A stretch of 64,000 bases of DNA, from NCBI RefSeq assembly GCF_900996235.1, contig NZ_CAAJGM010000188.1, positions 1 through 64,000 on the forward strand, written 5' to 3'. Positions 8,604 through 17,547 of the stretch are shown piece after piece; the first letter of the stretch is position 1; each line of letters begins with the position of its first letter. Origin of the DNA: Paraburkholderia sp. BCC1885. GTDB lineage: Bacteria > Pseudomonadota > Gammaproteobacteria > Burkholderiales > Burkholderiaceae. The notes under the pieces were generated by a model that saw nothing but the letters and a program-made list of their open reading frames with translations, ran no database searches and was not told the DNA's origin. Position numbers and translations under genes: made by a program.

Positions 8604-9242
8604 TTACTGCGCGTAGATCTTCCAGGTCTTCTTCTGGGTCGCGGCGTCGGCGGCTTCGTACACCGAACAATCGAGACGCACTTCGGTGTCCGACATGTTC
8701 AGCTTGAGCAGCGCGCAGTGGTGCGGCGTCTTCTTCGCGTTCTTGCTCGGCTCGAAATGCGAGCACGTCAGGCACATGCGGTGCGGCGGAATATCGTCCT
8801 GCACTTCGAGCTGACGAACCGTCTTCAGCAACGTGCGATAGAACGCCGCCTGTTCGTCTCCCTGCAGCGTCCCGACTGCCTTGGAGAGGAAGTCCGGCCA
8901 TTGCGCGGCCCGCTTGGCCGAGGTGCGGCCGCGGGTGGTGAGACGCACCGCGAGGGCACGGCCGTCATCGAGTGCACGGCGCTTTTCGACCAGCCCTTTG
9001 CTTTCCAGGGTGCTGACCGCGTCGCTCGTGGTGGCGGCGGTCAACGCCGTCTCACGTGCGATTTCGCCCAGGCGCATCGGATTCTTGCGTTGCATCAGCA
9101 ACACCAGAATCTCACCCTGCGTGGGTGTCAGGCCTGCGCCTTCGGCCCACTCCCATGCCTGGCTTCGCATGGCCGTGCTCAGTCGCAATAGGCTGTGGGT
9201 GACTCGCCCGTTTGCCTGCTCTCCGTATACGCCTTCGCTCAT
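8604..9242 (-). CDS. MarR-family regulator with cysteine-rich C-terminal extension
   Basis: A 212-residue protein using ATG 9242 (MSEGVYGEQ). The winged-helix part (about 15-145) contains 'GEILVLLMQRKNPMRLGEIARETALTAATTSDAVSTLESKGLVEKRRALDDGRALAV', a standard MarR DNA-binding region. The chain then runs about 60 residues beyond a usual MarR, with cysteines in 'CLTCSHFEP', 'HHCALL' and 'LDCSVYE'. CxxC plus two more cysteines could bind a metal or sense redox; that is inference. An ATG-less upstream extension to 9356 is unlikely. The promoter faces the long gap containing a candidate origin module. Confidence 0.88.
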   Translation of the reverse strand: MSEGVYGEQANGRVTHSLLRLSTAMRSQAWEWAEGAGLTPTQGEILVLLMQRKNPMRLGEIARETALTAATTSDAVSTLESKGLVEKRRALDDGRALAVRLTTRGRTSAKRAAQWPDFLSKAVGTLQGDEQAAFYRTLLKTVRQLEVQDDIPPHRMCLTCSHFEPSKNAKKTPHHCALLKLNMSDTEVRLDCSVYEAADAATQKKTWKIYAQ

Positions 9243-9910
9243 AATCTTTCGTTGGTTATTGACAGCATGCCGCTGCTTAGCTGGCCGTCGGGCGCCAAAC
9301 ACACCGGCAGCCTGTATGGGGGCAGCCTCACCCGAACCACGGGCGGACTGAATCAACTATCTCGAAAATGTACTGCTTCCAACGCCATTTCTGGCGCCTG
9401 TTGCAACAACACTTTTTTGCATTCTCCGGCTACCCCGCCAGTCACCAAACCTGCCAGCGGTACCACGTCGCCGAAGCTGCGAAAACGACATTCTATGCGA
9501 GAGCGGAGAATCGTACAGCTAACTTATTCACCGCGCCCTGTGGATAACCGCTGGAAAACGTCCGGGACTGCTTGTGCATCGATTCTTGACAAGCCTTCCG
9601 CCCCCTCCGACGCCACCAAAGTTATCCGCACTTCCCGTCCTCAAAGCCGCGCAGGACAGCATGGTTATCATTTACGCATGGCTTTGACTTTGCAAGGAAT
9701 TATTCAGTTGTCCACAGGCAAAGGCCAGGCTTGTTAACTACTACTACGTTTGTATACGTAAACTTTGGAAACCTTTAAGGAAGGCCGATCTGGAATCAGG
9801 ATAACGAAAAAAAATCGCAAAACTCTATTTCTTGCACTATCCAGCCGCTTTAACCCACCTCTTTTTCCCGCTTGGCGTGTGCCCTGGAACCGGCACGGGC
9901 CTCGCATCCA
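9243..9910. other. Long intergenic gap A with DnaA boxes
   Basis: This 668-bp gap lies between the MarR gene start and the 3' end of the YbdK-type gene. I see no gene in it. It holds DnaA-box-like sites at 9524-9532 (TTATTCACC), 9539-9547 (TGTGGATAA, perfect on the minus strand), 9622-9630 (TTATCCGCA) and 9708-9716 (TTGTCCACA), then the trio-like module at 9708-9775 and an A-rich stretch near 9800-9835. Part of the left end must also hold the MarR promoter. Confidence 0.8.
9708..9775 (-). other. Candidate origin module A (DnaA box, trio-like repeat, AT-rich DNA)
   Basis: Read on the minus strand the order is AT-rich DNA with GTTTACGTATAC, then TAGTAGTAG (9746-9738), then a 21-bp spacer beginning TTAACAAG (9737-9717), then the DnaA box TGTGGACAA (9716-9708). 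The same order and the same 21-bp spacing occur at 12983-13047 on the plus strand. TAG repeats next to a DnaA box match the described DnaA-trio unwinding element of bacterial origins. The origin role is inferred. Confidence 0.6.
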
Positions 9911-11026
9911 TCACGCGCGCCACTGCAGACATTGCTGCCGCACCGCTTCGTGCAGCGACTTTTCATGCTCGAACACGGTCCGCAACCAGGTTGCATCGTT
10001 CACCTGACCACGTGCGATCGACGCCACTTCTGCCAGCGCCTTGCCTGAACCCAGCGCGTCGGCATGTGGCGCAATCCGTTCGAGCGTTTCGAGAATGTCT
10101 TCCGAAATGGTCTTGCGTGCGCCGCTTTGCGGATCGATACAGGTGCCTTCCAGTCCGAAGCGGCAGGCCTCGAAACGGTTAAAGGTGTAGACGAGGTAAT
10201 CGTCTTCCCTTGGCGTGAGCGGCTTATCGAGCAACAGATGACGGGCCAGCGTCTGGATGTAGCAGGCAATCGCCGCGGCACGGTCCACCGACAGCGGCGT
10301 ATCCATCACGCGCACTTCGATGGTCCCAAAGCCTGGCTTTGGCCGGATGTCCCAGTAGAAGTCTTTCATGCTATTCACGACACCCGTGTGAACCATCTTC
10401 GAAAAGTACTCTTCGAAGCTGTCCCAGGTGAGCATGAAGGGCGCGCGGCCGGAGAGCGGAAAGGCAAACACCGAGTTCAGACGCGCCGAATGAAAGCCCG
10501 TATCTACTCCCTGCACGAACGGCGACGACGCCGACAAGGCGATGAAGTGCGGGATGAAGCGCGACATGGAATGCAGCAGATACAGCGCGCTGTCGGCATC
10601 CGGACAGCCGATATGCACGTGCTGGCCGAACACCGTGAACTGTTTGGCGAGGTAGCCGTACAGCTCCGAGAGGTACTGAAAGCGCGGCGTATCGACAATC
10701 TGCCGGTCGCTCCATTGCTGAAACGCATGCGTGCCGCCGCCGCACAAACCCACGTTCAGGTGATCCGCGGCGGACACCAGCGTGTCGCGAATCGTGCGCA
10801 AATCGGCCAGCGCCTGCTCATGTGACGTGCAGATGCCGGTCGACAGTTCGATCATGCTTTCCGTAATCTCCGGCGTGATGTTGCCGGGGATTTTTTCATC
10901 CTTGATGAGCCGCAGCAGATCGGTGCCGGCCTTGGTCAGATCATAGTCATGAGTGTTGACGATCTGCATCTCGAGTTCGATACCGAAGGTAAACGGTTTC
11001 GAATCGATGAAGCGTTCGAGTGACAT
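9911..11026 (-). CDS. YbdK-type carboxylate-amine ligase (GCS2 family)
   Basis: A 371-residue member of glutamate-cysteine ligase family 2. It begins with 'FTFGIELEMQIV' and has the metal/substrate strands 'ITPEITESMIELSTGI' and 'FGQHVHIGCPDADSALYLL'. YbdK-type proteins show weak gamma-glutamyl-cysteine ligase activity; the main GshA is encoded separately at 34.5-36.1 kb. It lies directly after the CPA2 antiporter gene on the same strand (82 bp), which may form a unit. Some antiporters of this class are gated by glutathione adducts, so a functional link is possible but unproven. Confidence 0.9.
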   Translation of the reverse strand: MSLERFIDSKPFTFGIELEMQIVNTHDYDLTKAGTDLLRLIKDEKIPGNITPEITESMIELSTGICTSHEQALADLRTIRDTLVSAADHLNVGLCGGGTHAFQQWSDRQIVDTPRFQYLSELYGYLAKQFTVFGQHVHIGCPDADSALYLLHSMSRFIPHFIALSASSPFVQGVDTGFHSARLNSVFAFPLSGRAPFMLTWDSFEEYFSKMVHTGVVNSMKDFYWDIRPKPGFGTIEVRVMDTPLSVDRAAAIACYIQTLARHLLLDKPLTPREDDYLVYTFNRFEACRFGLEGTCIDPQSGARKTISEDILETLERIAPHADALGSGKALAEVASIARGQVNDATWLRTVFEHEKSLHEAVRQQCLQWRA

Positions 11027-11108
11027 AGCGTCCCCTGGTACAAGTTATTGACGTTACGCGTGCTGCTGGCGACAAGCGCGTGAAGCCAGGCGAAGCGCGC
11101 GAATCGTG

Positions 11109-12311
11109 TCATTCGCGACGTTCGCCCACCAGCGCGAGCGAGCGATACACGAGCCACGGCCCGAGGATCTGCAGCACGACGATGGAGCACATCATGATCG
11201 CGCGCAGGCTCGGATCCAGATTCGGATAGAGGCTGTAGGTATCGTCGACGAGCAGATAGGCGAGCGCCGACATCGGTGACAGCGACAAGCCGAGCGCCAC
11301 CCCCTGCTTCCAGTTCAGGCCGCTCGGCCTGGCGAACGCGAGCACACCCACGAGCTTGCCGACCAGCCGCGCGACGATCAACCCAAGCGCCGCCAATCCG
11401 CCGATGCCGATGTCCTTCCATTCGAACGACGTCAGCGTGAGCACGAACAGAATCACCGTGAGCAACCAGCCGGCCGTGCCGAAATGCTGCGGCCAGAGTT
11501 GCGGGCGCGCCTCCATGTTCTTCACGATGATGCCGGCGGCAAGCAAACTGAGAATTGTTGAGAGTTTGAACAGATGCGCAATCGCGATCGCCAGCAATAC
11601 AAGGCCGAATAGCGCGACGAACGAATGCTCATCCTGCATGTTCATGCGGCGATAAAAAAAGATGCAGGTGCGCGCGAGTGCAAACGCCAGCACGAGCGAG
11701 CCGACGAGCAGATAAAGGGGCTGCAGAATGGTGGCGAACACATTGCCGTAAGCCTCCTGATGCAGCCAGCCCGAGACGAGCTTTTCGACGACGACGGCAT
11801 ACATGCTGTTGAGCGCGGTAAGCGTCAAGAGGCGCTGCGTTACCTGTCCTTCCGCGCGCAATTCGGTTTTCAGCTGGATCACCATCGCGGGCGAAGTCGC
11901 CATGGCGATGGCTGCAAGCACCAGTGCGACGATAGTCGGCACGTGCAGGAACAACAGCACTGGCAACACCAGCACAAAGGTCAGCGTCGATTCCGCGACG
12001 CTCGACAGAATCAGCCAGGGATTGCGGCGAATCCAGCGCAAGTCGAGCCGGCTGCCGAGTTCGAACAGCAACAGCCCGAGCGCGACATCGAGCAGCGGTC
12101 TTGCGGCTTTCGCCGAAACCGAATCGATCACGCCGAAACCCGCCGCGCCGGCCACCAGACCGATCACCGCGTAACCGGAAATGCGCGGCAGACGCCATGC
12201 GCGATAGCACAGCTCGCCGCATAAACCGGCGGTGAGCAATGCGAGCCCCGCCCAAAATATGGCATCGGGCGAGAGCGGCCAGGCTGGGAAAAATGAAAAC
12301 GCCGACTTCAT
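11109..12311 (-). CDS. CPA2-type cation:proton antiporter (KefB/NapA-like membrane domain)
   Basis: A 400-residue integral membrane protein with about 11-12 hydrophobic segments; no RCK/TrkA-N cytoplasmic domain follows, so it is the short NapA-like form rather than full KefB/C. ATG 12311 is chosen because AAAGGAG lies upstream; a GTG twelve codons earlier would put that site inside the gene. 'SISPMSALAYLLVDD' near residue 340 and the paired short hydrophobic helices fit the CPA2 fold. It probably exchanges Na+ or K+ for H+. Its promoter lies in the long gap with the second origin-like module. Confidence 0.88.
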   Translation of the reverse strand: MKSAFSFFPAWPLSPDAIFWAGLALLTAGLCGELCYRAWRLPRISGYAVIGLVAGAAGFGVIDSVSAKAARPLLDVALGLLLFELGSRLDLRWIRRNPWLILSSVAESTLTFVLVLPVLLFLHVPTIVALVLAAIAMATSPAMVIQLKTELRAEGQVTQRLLTLTALNSMYAVVVEKLVSGWLHQEAYGNVFATILQPLYLLVGSLVLAFALARTCIFFYRRMNMQDEHSFVALFGLVLLAIAIAHLFKLSTILSLLAAGIIVKNMEARPQLWPQHFGTAGWLLTVILFVLTLTSFEWKDIGIGGLAALGLIVARLVGKLVGVLAFARPSGLNWKQGVALGLSLSPMSALAYLLVDDTYSLYPNLDPSLRAIMMCSIVVLQILGPWLVYRSLALVGERRE

Positions 12312-12982
12312 CGTGATGGATTCTCCTTTGTCGACCGGAGCGAGCACTTTTGACGCCTGACTCCGGTTCCATGCAAGTACTTGCGGTCAACCGGAGTTAG
12401 CGTTTCGCACTCACTCCGGTCCCAAGGTCGTTGCTGCTCGCAACGGCTGGCGACACGAACCGGCAGAGACACCGCTGAACGCGTCGATACGCGATGTCCT
12501 GATTGCTGCGTTTGCTTGGTGCCGACCAGCCCTGCGAATCGTCAACGATCGGGTGAAATCTGAACGCGCCGCTCCTGCCAACCGGCAGAAGGTGAACCCA
12601 GTGTGCTGCTGCAGCACGGGCTGCCCGACGCAATGGATCCCGGCACGGATGAAAGAACGTCGCCGACCTGAATCAGAGTGTGATCGGGCGGCGCCGTTCC
12701 ATTGGTGCGCCGGCCCTTTGACGGAAGGCCCGACGCGGAAAGAACGGCGATTGTGCCATAGGTTTTCTGGCTCGATTGGAAACGCTCGAATGAGGACAAG
12801 AAGCGGTAAAAATGAATACGTTTCGCTGCAGAACAAGAAAAATCGACCGGTTGCGCGGCGAGCGTCTCTTATGCAAGCGCGGGGTGAGTCGCTGTGGCTT
12901 TGGGTCCAGTTGGAGGCTCGGCCGCGGTGTTGATCAAGACTTTTGCCGCGTCGATCAGCTTCGTTGCACCACGGTCTTTCTG

Positions 12983-13047
12983 TTTATTGGTTTACTCGTA
13001 TGTATACGTAGTAGCAGTTAACAAGTGTGGTCCATTTCTGTGGATAA
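12983..13047 (+). other. Candidate origin module B (AT-rich DNA, trio-like repeat, DnaA box)
   Basis: The order is TTTATTGGTTTACTCGTATG and TATACG (AT-rich), TAGTAGCAG (13009-13017), a 21-bp spacer beginning TTAACAAG (13018-13038) and a perfect DnaA box TGTGGATAA (13039-13047). It matches module A in opposite orientation, with equal spacing. Two more boxes follow at 13219-13242. This is the arrangement described for the core unwinding region of bacterial oriC. The origin role is inferred, not shown. Confidence 0.65.
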
Positions 13048-13218
13048 CCGCGGTTTACCCAATCAGGTCAGTGGCTTACCAAACGCACAACCGGGCGCAC
13101 AGTGTCTGTGGCTGCAACCAGGAGCGGTGGGTAACTTTTGGCGGTTTTTGCGCGCGACGAAGTTACCCCGTTTACGTCCACATGCGGTCCACACGCGTTG
13201 CGCGCGCAATCAGACGGG

Positions 13219-13242
13219 TTATCCACAGCAAGCCGTGGATAA
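13219..13242. promoter_or_regulatory. Pair of facing DnaA boxes
   Basis: TTATCCACA (13219-13227) is perfect. CGTGGATAA (13234-13242) is its inverted partner with one mismatch, six bases away. Closely spaced facing boxes of this kind are common in bacterial origins and DnaA-controlled promoters. Confidence 0.7.
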
Positions 13243-13327
13243 CTTTGTGTCTGAAATACAGGGGGTGGGCGGCGCTAAGGAGGGAACGGAGGAGGCAAGA
13301 CAATCGTCAAGCGCGATGCGGCGAGGC

Positions 13328-15298
13328 TCAGCGGCGGGCCGTGCCCTGGCGTAGCGCGCGCAAGAGATAACGCGCGGGATCGAGATCCTCAACGAGATCG
13401 CGGCCGATCGGCAACGGCTCGCCTTCGATCTGCGAGGCGATCAGTTCCGCACCGAGCGCCGCCCACACGAGGCCGCGTGAGCCGTAGGCGAAGGCGCCAT
13501 ACAGGCCGTCCACGCGCGGCAGGTCGAGCGGCCATGCGCCACGCAGACGGTCGGCGTCGCCAACGGCGGCGGCTTCGTCGGCGAGTGCGCCGATCATCGG
13601 CAACCGGTCGCTTGTCACGCAGCGAAACGCGACGCGTCCGGGTAGCGCGGCGGCGTGCCGGGCGTCGAGTGCATGGGTGAGCGTGGGCAGCATCTGCACG
13701 AGGCGCTGGAGGTTTTCGACATGGCCGGCGGCTTGCACTTCGCGCTCGGGGTCGTCGATATCGAAGGTCGCTCCGGTCAGCGTCACGCCATCGGGCAGCG
13801 GCACGGCGTAGCCCTCGCCCATCACCGGCAAGGCGAGCGACGGCACACTGCCGGCCGGCAGCAAGGTCAGTTGACCGCGCACGCTGCGTGTGGGGGCGTG
13901 CTGCAAACCGGCGACGCGGGCCGCGTCGTGCGCATTGGCAAAGATCACGACACTCGCGCGCGCGAGCATCCGCCCTTCGGCGTCGAACACGCCCCACTCG
14001 TCTCCGACCCGTTCGACGCGCGCGGCTTCGACGCCGAAGCGCCGTTCGAGTTGCCCGCCGGCCGCCGCGCATTGCGCCGCGCACAATGAGGCCGGATCAA
14101 TCCAGCCGCCGTGGGGAAACAGCCAGCCGCCCTGCGCGAGCGATAATTTCGCAATCCTCTCTGCTTCGGCGCGCGAGAGTGGCGTCACGTAATCGGATGG
14201 ATAGGCAAACTGAGCGAATGCCGCGGCCATCATGCTGGCTTCCTCGTCGCTGGCGGCAAGCTGTAGTAGTCCTGTCGATCCGCGTACGAGACCATATCCC
14301 GCCGCTTCCAGCATTTTCCAGCGCTGCAACGCGTAGAGAAAGCCCGCGCGCGTGATGCGCGATGGCACGCTGTCGTCGCGCGAGAGCATGGGATGAAACA
14401 CGCCGGCGGGATTGCCCGACGCATCGCGTGCGAGCGCGCCATGTCGTTCGAGCGACGTGATGCGCCAACCGCGCGCCGCGAGTCGTTCGATGACCGCACA
14501 TCCTGCGAGCCCCGTTCCGATCACGACCGCGTGCCGTTCGCGCACGTCGAGCGGCGCGAGCGGTTCGTAGCGGCGCACTCGCCAGCGCGGCGCGAAGCGG
14601 CCCACCAGCATGGCGCGCTTCCAGCCGAAACCGTCGACCTTGCGATATTCGAAACCACATTGCGTTAGCGCGCGTTTCACGTCGCCCGCGCTGGTGTAGG
14701 TCGAAAATGTCGCGCCTTCGCCGGCGATTCGTGCGAGCGATTTAAAGATTGCGGGCGTCCACAGTTCCGGATTTTTCGCGGGCGCAAAGCCATCCAGATA
14801 GAACGCGTCGGCGCGCAGCCAAAGCATGGGCAGTGTCTCGGCTGCATCGCCGAATACGAGTGTCAGCGTGACGCGGCCGCCCTCGAATTCGAGCCGATGC
14901 GCGCCAGGTACGAGCATCGGCCACGCGTCGGCGAGTGTTTGGCCGAGGCTCGCAATCGATTCGTCCGTGACGGTCGCGGCATAGGCTCTGAGTAAATCAG
15001 CCCTTGTAAACGGGTGCTTTTCCGTCGAAACGAAATGCAGACGCTCGCAGCGCGCGGGGTCGGCGCGCCACGCGGCCCAGGTCATCAGGAAGTTGATGCC
15101 CATGCCAAAACCGGTCTCGAGCACGCTAAAAATGCGCCGGCCCTGCCAGCGTTCCGGCAGGCCGTTACCCTGTAGAAACACGTATTGCGCCTGGGCGAGA
15201 CCGCCCACGGCGCTGTGATAAATGTCGTCGTGGCGGGGCGAAAACGGCGTGCCGTTGTCGCGAAACGCCAGAACGGCGGGGATCAGCGGATCGGTCAT
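13328..15298 (-). CDS. mnmC: Bifunctional tRNA 5-methylaminomethyl-2-thiouridine biosynthesis protein
   Basis: A 656-residue two-domain enzyme. The N-terminal methyltransferase (about 1-240) has the SAM motif 'LETGFGMGINFLMTW' and 'DAFYLDGFAPAKNPELW'. The C-terminal FAD oxidase domain (from about 250) opens 'AVVIGTGLAGCAVIERLAARGW' and has 'DASGNPAGVFHPMLSRDD'. The FAD domain converts cmnm5U34 to nm5U34 and the methyltransferase makes mnm5U34 in tRNA. The substrate is produced by MnmE/MnmG, and mnmE is also in this window at 48.6 kb. Both domains look intact. Confidence 0.96.
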   Translation of the reverse strand: MTDPLIPAVLAFRDNGTPFSPRHDDIYHSAVGGLAQAQYVFLQGNGLPERWQGRRIFSVLETGFGMGINFLMTWAAWRADPARCERLHFVSTEKHPFTRADLLRAYAATVTDESIASLGQTLADAWPMLVPGAHRLEFEGGRVTLTLVFGDAAETLPMLWLRADAFYLDGFAPAKNPELWTPAIFKSLARIAGEGATFSTYTSAGDVKRALTQCGFEYRKVDGFGWKRAMLVGRFAPRWRVRRYEPLAPLDVRERHAVVIGTGLAGCAVIERLAARGWRITSLERHGALARDASGNPAGVFHPMLSRDDSVPSRITRAGFLYALQRWKMLEAAGYGLVRGSTGLLQLAASDEEASMMAAAFAQFAYPSDYVTPLSRAEAERIAKLSLAQGGWLFPHGGWIDPASLCAAQCAAAGGQLERRFGVEAARVERVGDEWGVFDAEGRMLARASVVIFANAHDAARVAGLQHAPTRSVRGQLTLLPAGSVPSLALPVMGEGYAVPLPDGVTLTGATFDIDDPEREVQAAGHVENLQRLVQMLPTLTHALDARHAAALPGRVAFRCVTSDRLPMIGALADEAAAVGDADRLRGAWPLDLPRVDGLYGAFAYGSRGLVWAALGAELIASQIEGEPLPIGRDLVEDLDPARYLLRALRQGTARR

Positions 15299-15723
15299 GC
15301 GATGCGAAAAAGCGATGGACGAACGGTTTGCACGCTGCCGGGCCGGGCGCGCGGGCCGCCGCGCAAGCCGCTACGGCGGGCTAAAACAGGCGTGGAACGT
15401 TGGCAAAAACCAACGCTGGCCTCATGTAAAGCCCTGGTTAAACGGCGGTTTTGATTTCCGAAATAACAAAAATGGTAATTTCCTGACTGGGCGAGGTTTG
15501 CAACCGTGTAAATCTTCGAAAACCCTTGTCCAGATTGGGTTTGCGCTGCGCTATCATAGCAAGCGCCGCGAAGGGAAGCGGCAGCACGGCCGTCATGCGC
15601 AGACCTGCATGGCGGGTTTATCCGGAGGGCTCCGGAGCCGTAGCTGCTCGACGGCGCGGCCCGCGCACGTATAATCGGCGCGTTCGCGCTGTTCGTGTCA
15701 ACCTAAACCAGAAAGGAACCTTA
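15299..15723. other. Intergenic gap upstream of the HU gene
   Basis: This 425-bp gap separates the mnmC start from the HU gene. Apart from the TATAAT element at 15670 and the HU ribosome site I see no gene or repeat in it. The mnmC promoter must lie in the left part. Confidence 0.6.
15670..15675 (+). promoter_or_regulatory. -10 element of the HU gene promoter
   Basis: A perfect TATAAT lies 49 bp before the HU start, giving a leader of roughly 40 nt. The region 17 bp upstream is GC-rich and matches the -35 consensus poorly. The ribosome site AGAAAGGAACC lies just before the ATG. Confidence 0.5.
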
Positions 15724-16002
15724 ATGAACAAACAGGAACTGATCGACGCCGTCGCAGGTCAGACGGGCGCCAGCAAGGCTCAAACCGGCGAAACGCTGGA
15801 CACGTTGCTCGAAGTGATCAAGAAGGCTGTGTCGAAGGGTGACGCGGTCCAGTTGATCGGTTTTGGTAGCTTTGGCTCGGGCAAGCGCGCAGCACGTACG
15901 GGCCGCAACCCGAAGACTGGCGAAACCATCAAGATCCCGGCCGCCAAGACCGTCAAGTTCACGGCAGGCAAGGCGTTCAAGGACGCTGTCAACAAGCGCT
16001 AA
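15724..16002 (+). CDS. HU-family DNA-binding protein
   Basis: A 92-residue protein with the whole HU fold: MNKQELIDAVA at the N-terminus, the beta-arm 'GSGKRAARTGRNPKTGETIKIPA' with the conserved RNPxTG motif, and 'VKFTAGKAFKDAVN' at the end. ATG 15724 is chosen over upstream codons because it has AAAGGAA before it and gives the standard HU length. HU dimers bend and compact DNA and help origin opening, which is of interest here because the candidate origin lies 2.7 kb upstream. A strong terminator follows. Confidence 0.96.
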   Translation: MNKQELIDAVAGQTGASKAQTGETLDTLLEVIKKAVSKGDAVQLIGFGSFGSGKRAARTGRNPKTGETIKIPAAKTVKFTAGKAFKDAVNKR

Positions 16003-16025
16003 GCACAGACTGTGCTGCGTGGCTG

Positions 16026-16049
16026 ACCCGCCTCAGGCGGGTTTTTTTT
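16026..16049 (+). terminator. Rho-independent terminator of the HU gene
   Basis: The stem ACCCGCC/GGCGGGT with loop TCA is followed by eight T residues, 24 bp after the HU stop codon. Confidence 0.9.
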
Positions 16050-16069
16050 CGCCTGCGTTTTGTGCGCGA

Positions 16070-17362
16070 TCAGTGATGGTGAGAGTGGACGATTTCGCCG
16101 TCACCATGATCGTGGTCGTGATCATGATCTTCGTCGGCGTCGAAATCCCAGACGGGGAACGGATCGTTGAATTGCAGCCAGCCCTCGGCTCCCAACGCGT
16201 ATTCGTCGTCGGTGAGGAGGCAGGCATCGAACTTTGCACGCCATACGGCCGGGTCGATACCGACGCCGATCATCACCAGTTCCTGACGACGGTCGCCGAT
16301 GCTGAAGTCGTCCGGATCGCCGTGCCAGTCGGCGGCGATTTCCGCCGCGAGTTCATCGTCGCCGTCGGGCCATTCGCTGCGATCCTGCGCGGCCCACCAC
16401 ATCCCCGCCGGGCCATGGCGGCACACTCCGCCCGCTTGCGAGAGCGAGCCGGCCGTGTCGTTGCGCGTCGCAATCCAGAAGAAACCTTTGCTGCGTAGTA
16501 CACCTTGCCATTCTTCGTGCAGCAGGGTCCACAGACGTTCCGGATGAAATGGCCGGCGCGCGCGATACACGAAATTGCCGATTCCATACTCATCCGCTTC
16601 GCCGCCGTGAGCATGTTCATGTTCGTCATCAAGCGATGCGAGCCAGCCCGGCGCGCTCGACGCCGCGTCGAAATCGAAGCGCTTCGTGTCGAGCACCTCG
16701 TCAAGCGGCACGACGCCGAAGCGGCTCACCACCTGCACCGCGCGCGGATTGATGCGCGCGAGGATGCGTTGCAGGCGGGTGAGATCTTCCGCGCTGACGA
16801 GATCGGTCTTGTTGACCACCAGCACGTCGCAGAATTCGATCTGTTCGATCAGCAACTCGACCAGCGTGCGGTCGTCTTCGTCGCTCGCCGCAATGCCGCG
16901 CTCGGCGAGCGCGTCGGCGGAACCGTAATCGCGCAGGAAATTGAAGGCGTCCACCACCGTCACCATCGTGTCGAGCCGGGCGACGTCGGATAGCGACGTG
17001 CCGTCGTCGTCGACGAAGGTGAAGGTCTCGGCGATCGGCATGGGTTCGGCAATCCCGGTCGATTCGATCAGGATCGCGTCGAAACGCTGTTCGGCGGCCA
17101 GGCGGCGAATTTCGCTGAGCAGATCGTCGCGCAGCGTGCAGCAGATGCAGCCGTTCGTCATCTCGACGAGCTTCTCTTCCATATGGGAGAGCGCCGCGGC
17201 ATCGCGCACGAGGGTTGCATCGATATTGACGGCGGCCAGATCGTTGACGATCACGGCGACCCGCAGTCCCGCGCGGTTGGCCAGGATGTGGTTCAGGAGC
17301 GTGGTCTTGCCGGCGCCCAGAAAACCGGAGAGCACGGTGACGGGCAGAGTCGGCTGGTTCAT
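16070..17362 (-). CDS. COG0523 (CobW/ZNG1-like) metallochaperone GTPase
   Basis: A 430-residue G3E GTPase. The Walker A motif is 'SGFLGAGKTTLLNHIL' (12-27), the metal-binding CxCC is in 'NGCICCTLRDDLL', 'ESTGIAEPMPIAE' is the switch region and 'VVNKTDLV' gives guanine specificity. The CobW C-terminal domain ends in a tail of Asp-His repeats plus a final HSHHH, a likely zinc-binding tail. ATG 17362 is chosen because the P-loop then sits at the usual position. Such proteins deliver zinc or another metal to client enzymes. No zinc uptake gene or Zur box was recognised nearby. Confidence 0.93.
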   Translation of the reverse strand: MNQPTLPVTVLSGFLGAGKTTLLNHILANRAGLRVAVIVNDLAAVNIDATLVRDAAALSHMEEKLVEMTNGCICCTLRDDLLSEIRRLAAEQRFDAILIESTGIAEPMPIAETFTFVDDDGTSLSDVARLDTMVTVVDAFNFLRDYGSADALAERGIAASDEDDRTLVELLIEQIEFCDVLVVNKTDLVSAEDLTRLQRILARINPRAVQVVSRFGVVPLDEVLDTKRFDFDAASSAPGWLASLDDEHEHAHGGEADEYGIGNFVYRARRPFHPERLWTLLHEEWQGVLRSKGFFWIATRNDTAGSLSQAGGVCRHGPAGMWWAAQDRSEWPDGDDELAAEIAADWHGDPDDFSIGDRRQELVMIGVGIDPAVWRAKFDACLLTDDEYALGAEGWLQFNDPFPVWDFDADEDHDHDHDHGDGEIVHSHHH

Positions 17363-17547
17363 CGCAGTACGGAAACGGAGAGAATTAGGAGGCGTGCCGG
17401 GCGCGTCATACGACGCCGGGCCAACGGCAGCACGAAGCCGCATTGTGCATCAAAGCCGCGCGGGCCGCCGAAATGCACCATGCAGAGGAACCCGGAACCA
17501 GTTCTGATTTCTCTGAGACCCCAGCGAAGCGTCAGATCCGAAGGTGC

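Larger units (their letters stand above)
12312..13327. other. Long intergenic gap B with DnaA boxes
   Basis: This gap of about 1.0 kb lies between the CPA2 gene start and the 3' end of mnmC. No ORF in it looks coding. The right part holds perfect DnaA boxes at 13039-13047 (minus strand) and 13219-13227, a one-mismatch box at 13234-13242, and the trio-like module. The left part (12312-12900) shows no recognisable feature apart from the expected CPA2 promoter. Confidence 0.8.
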
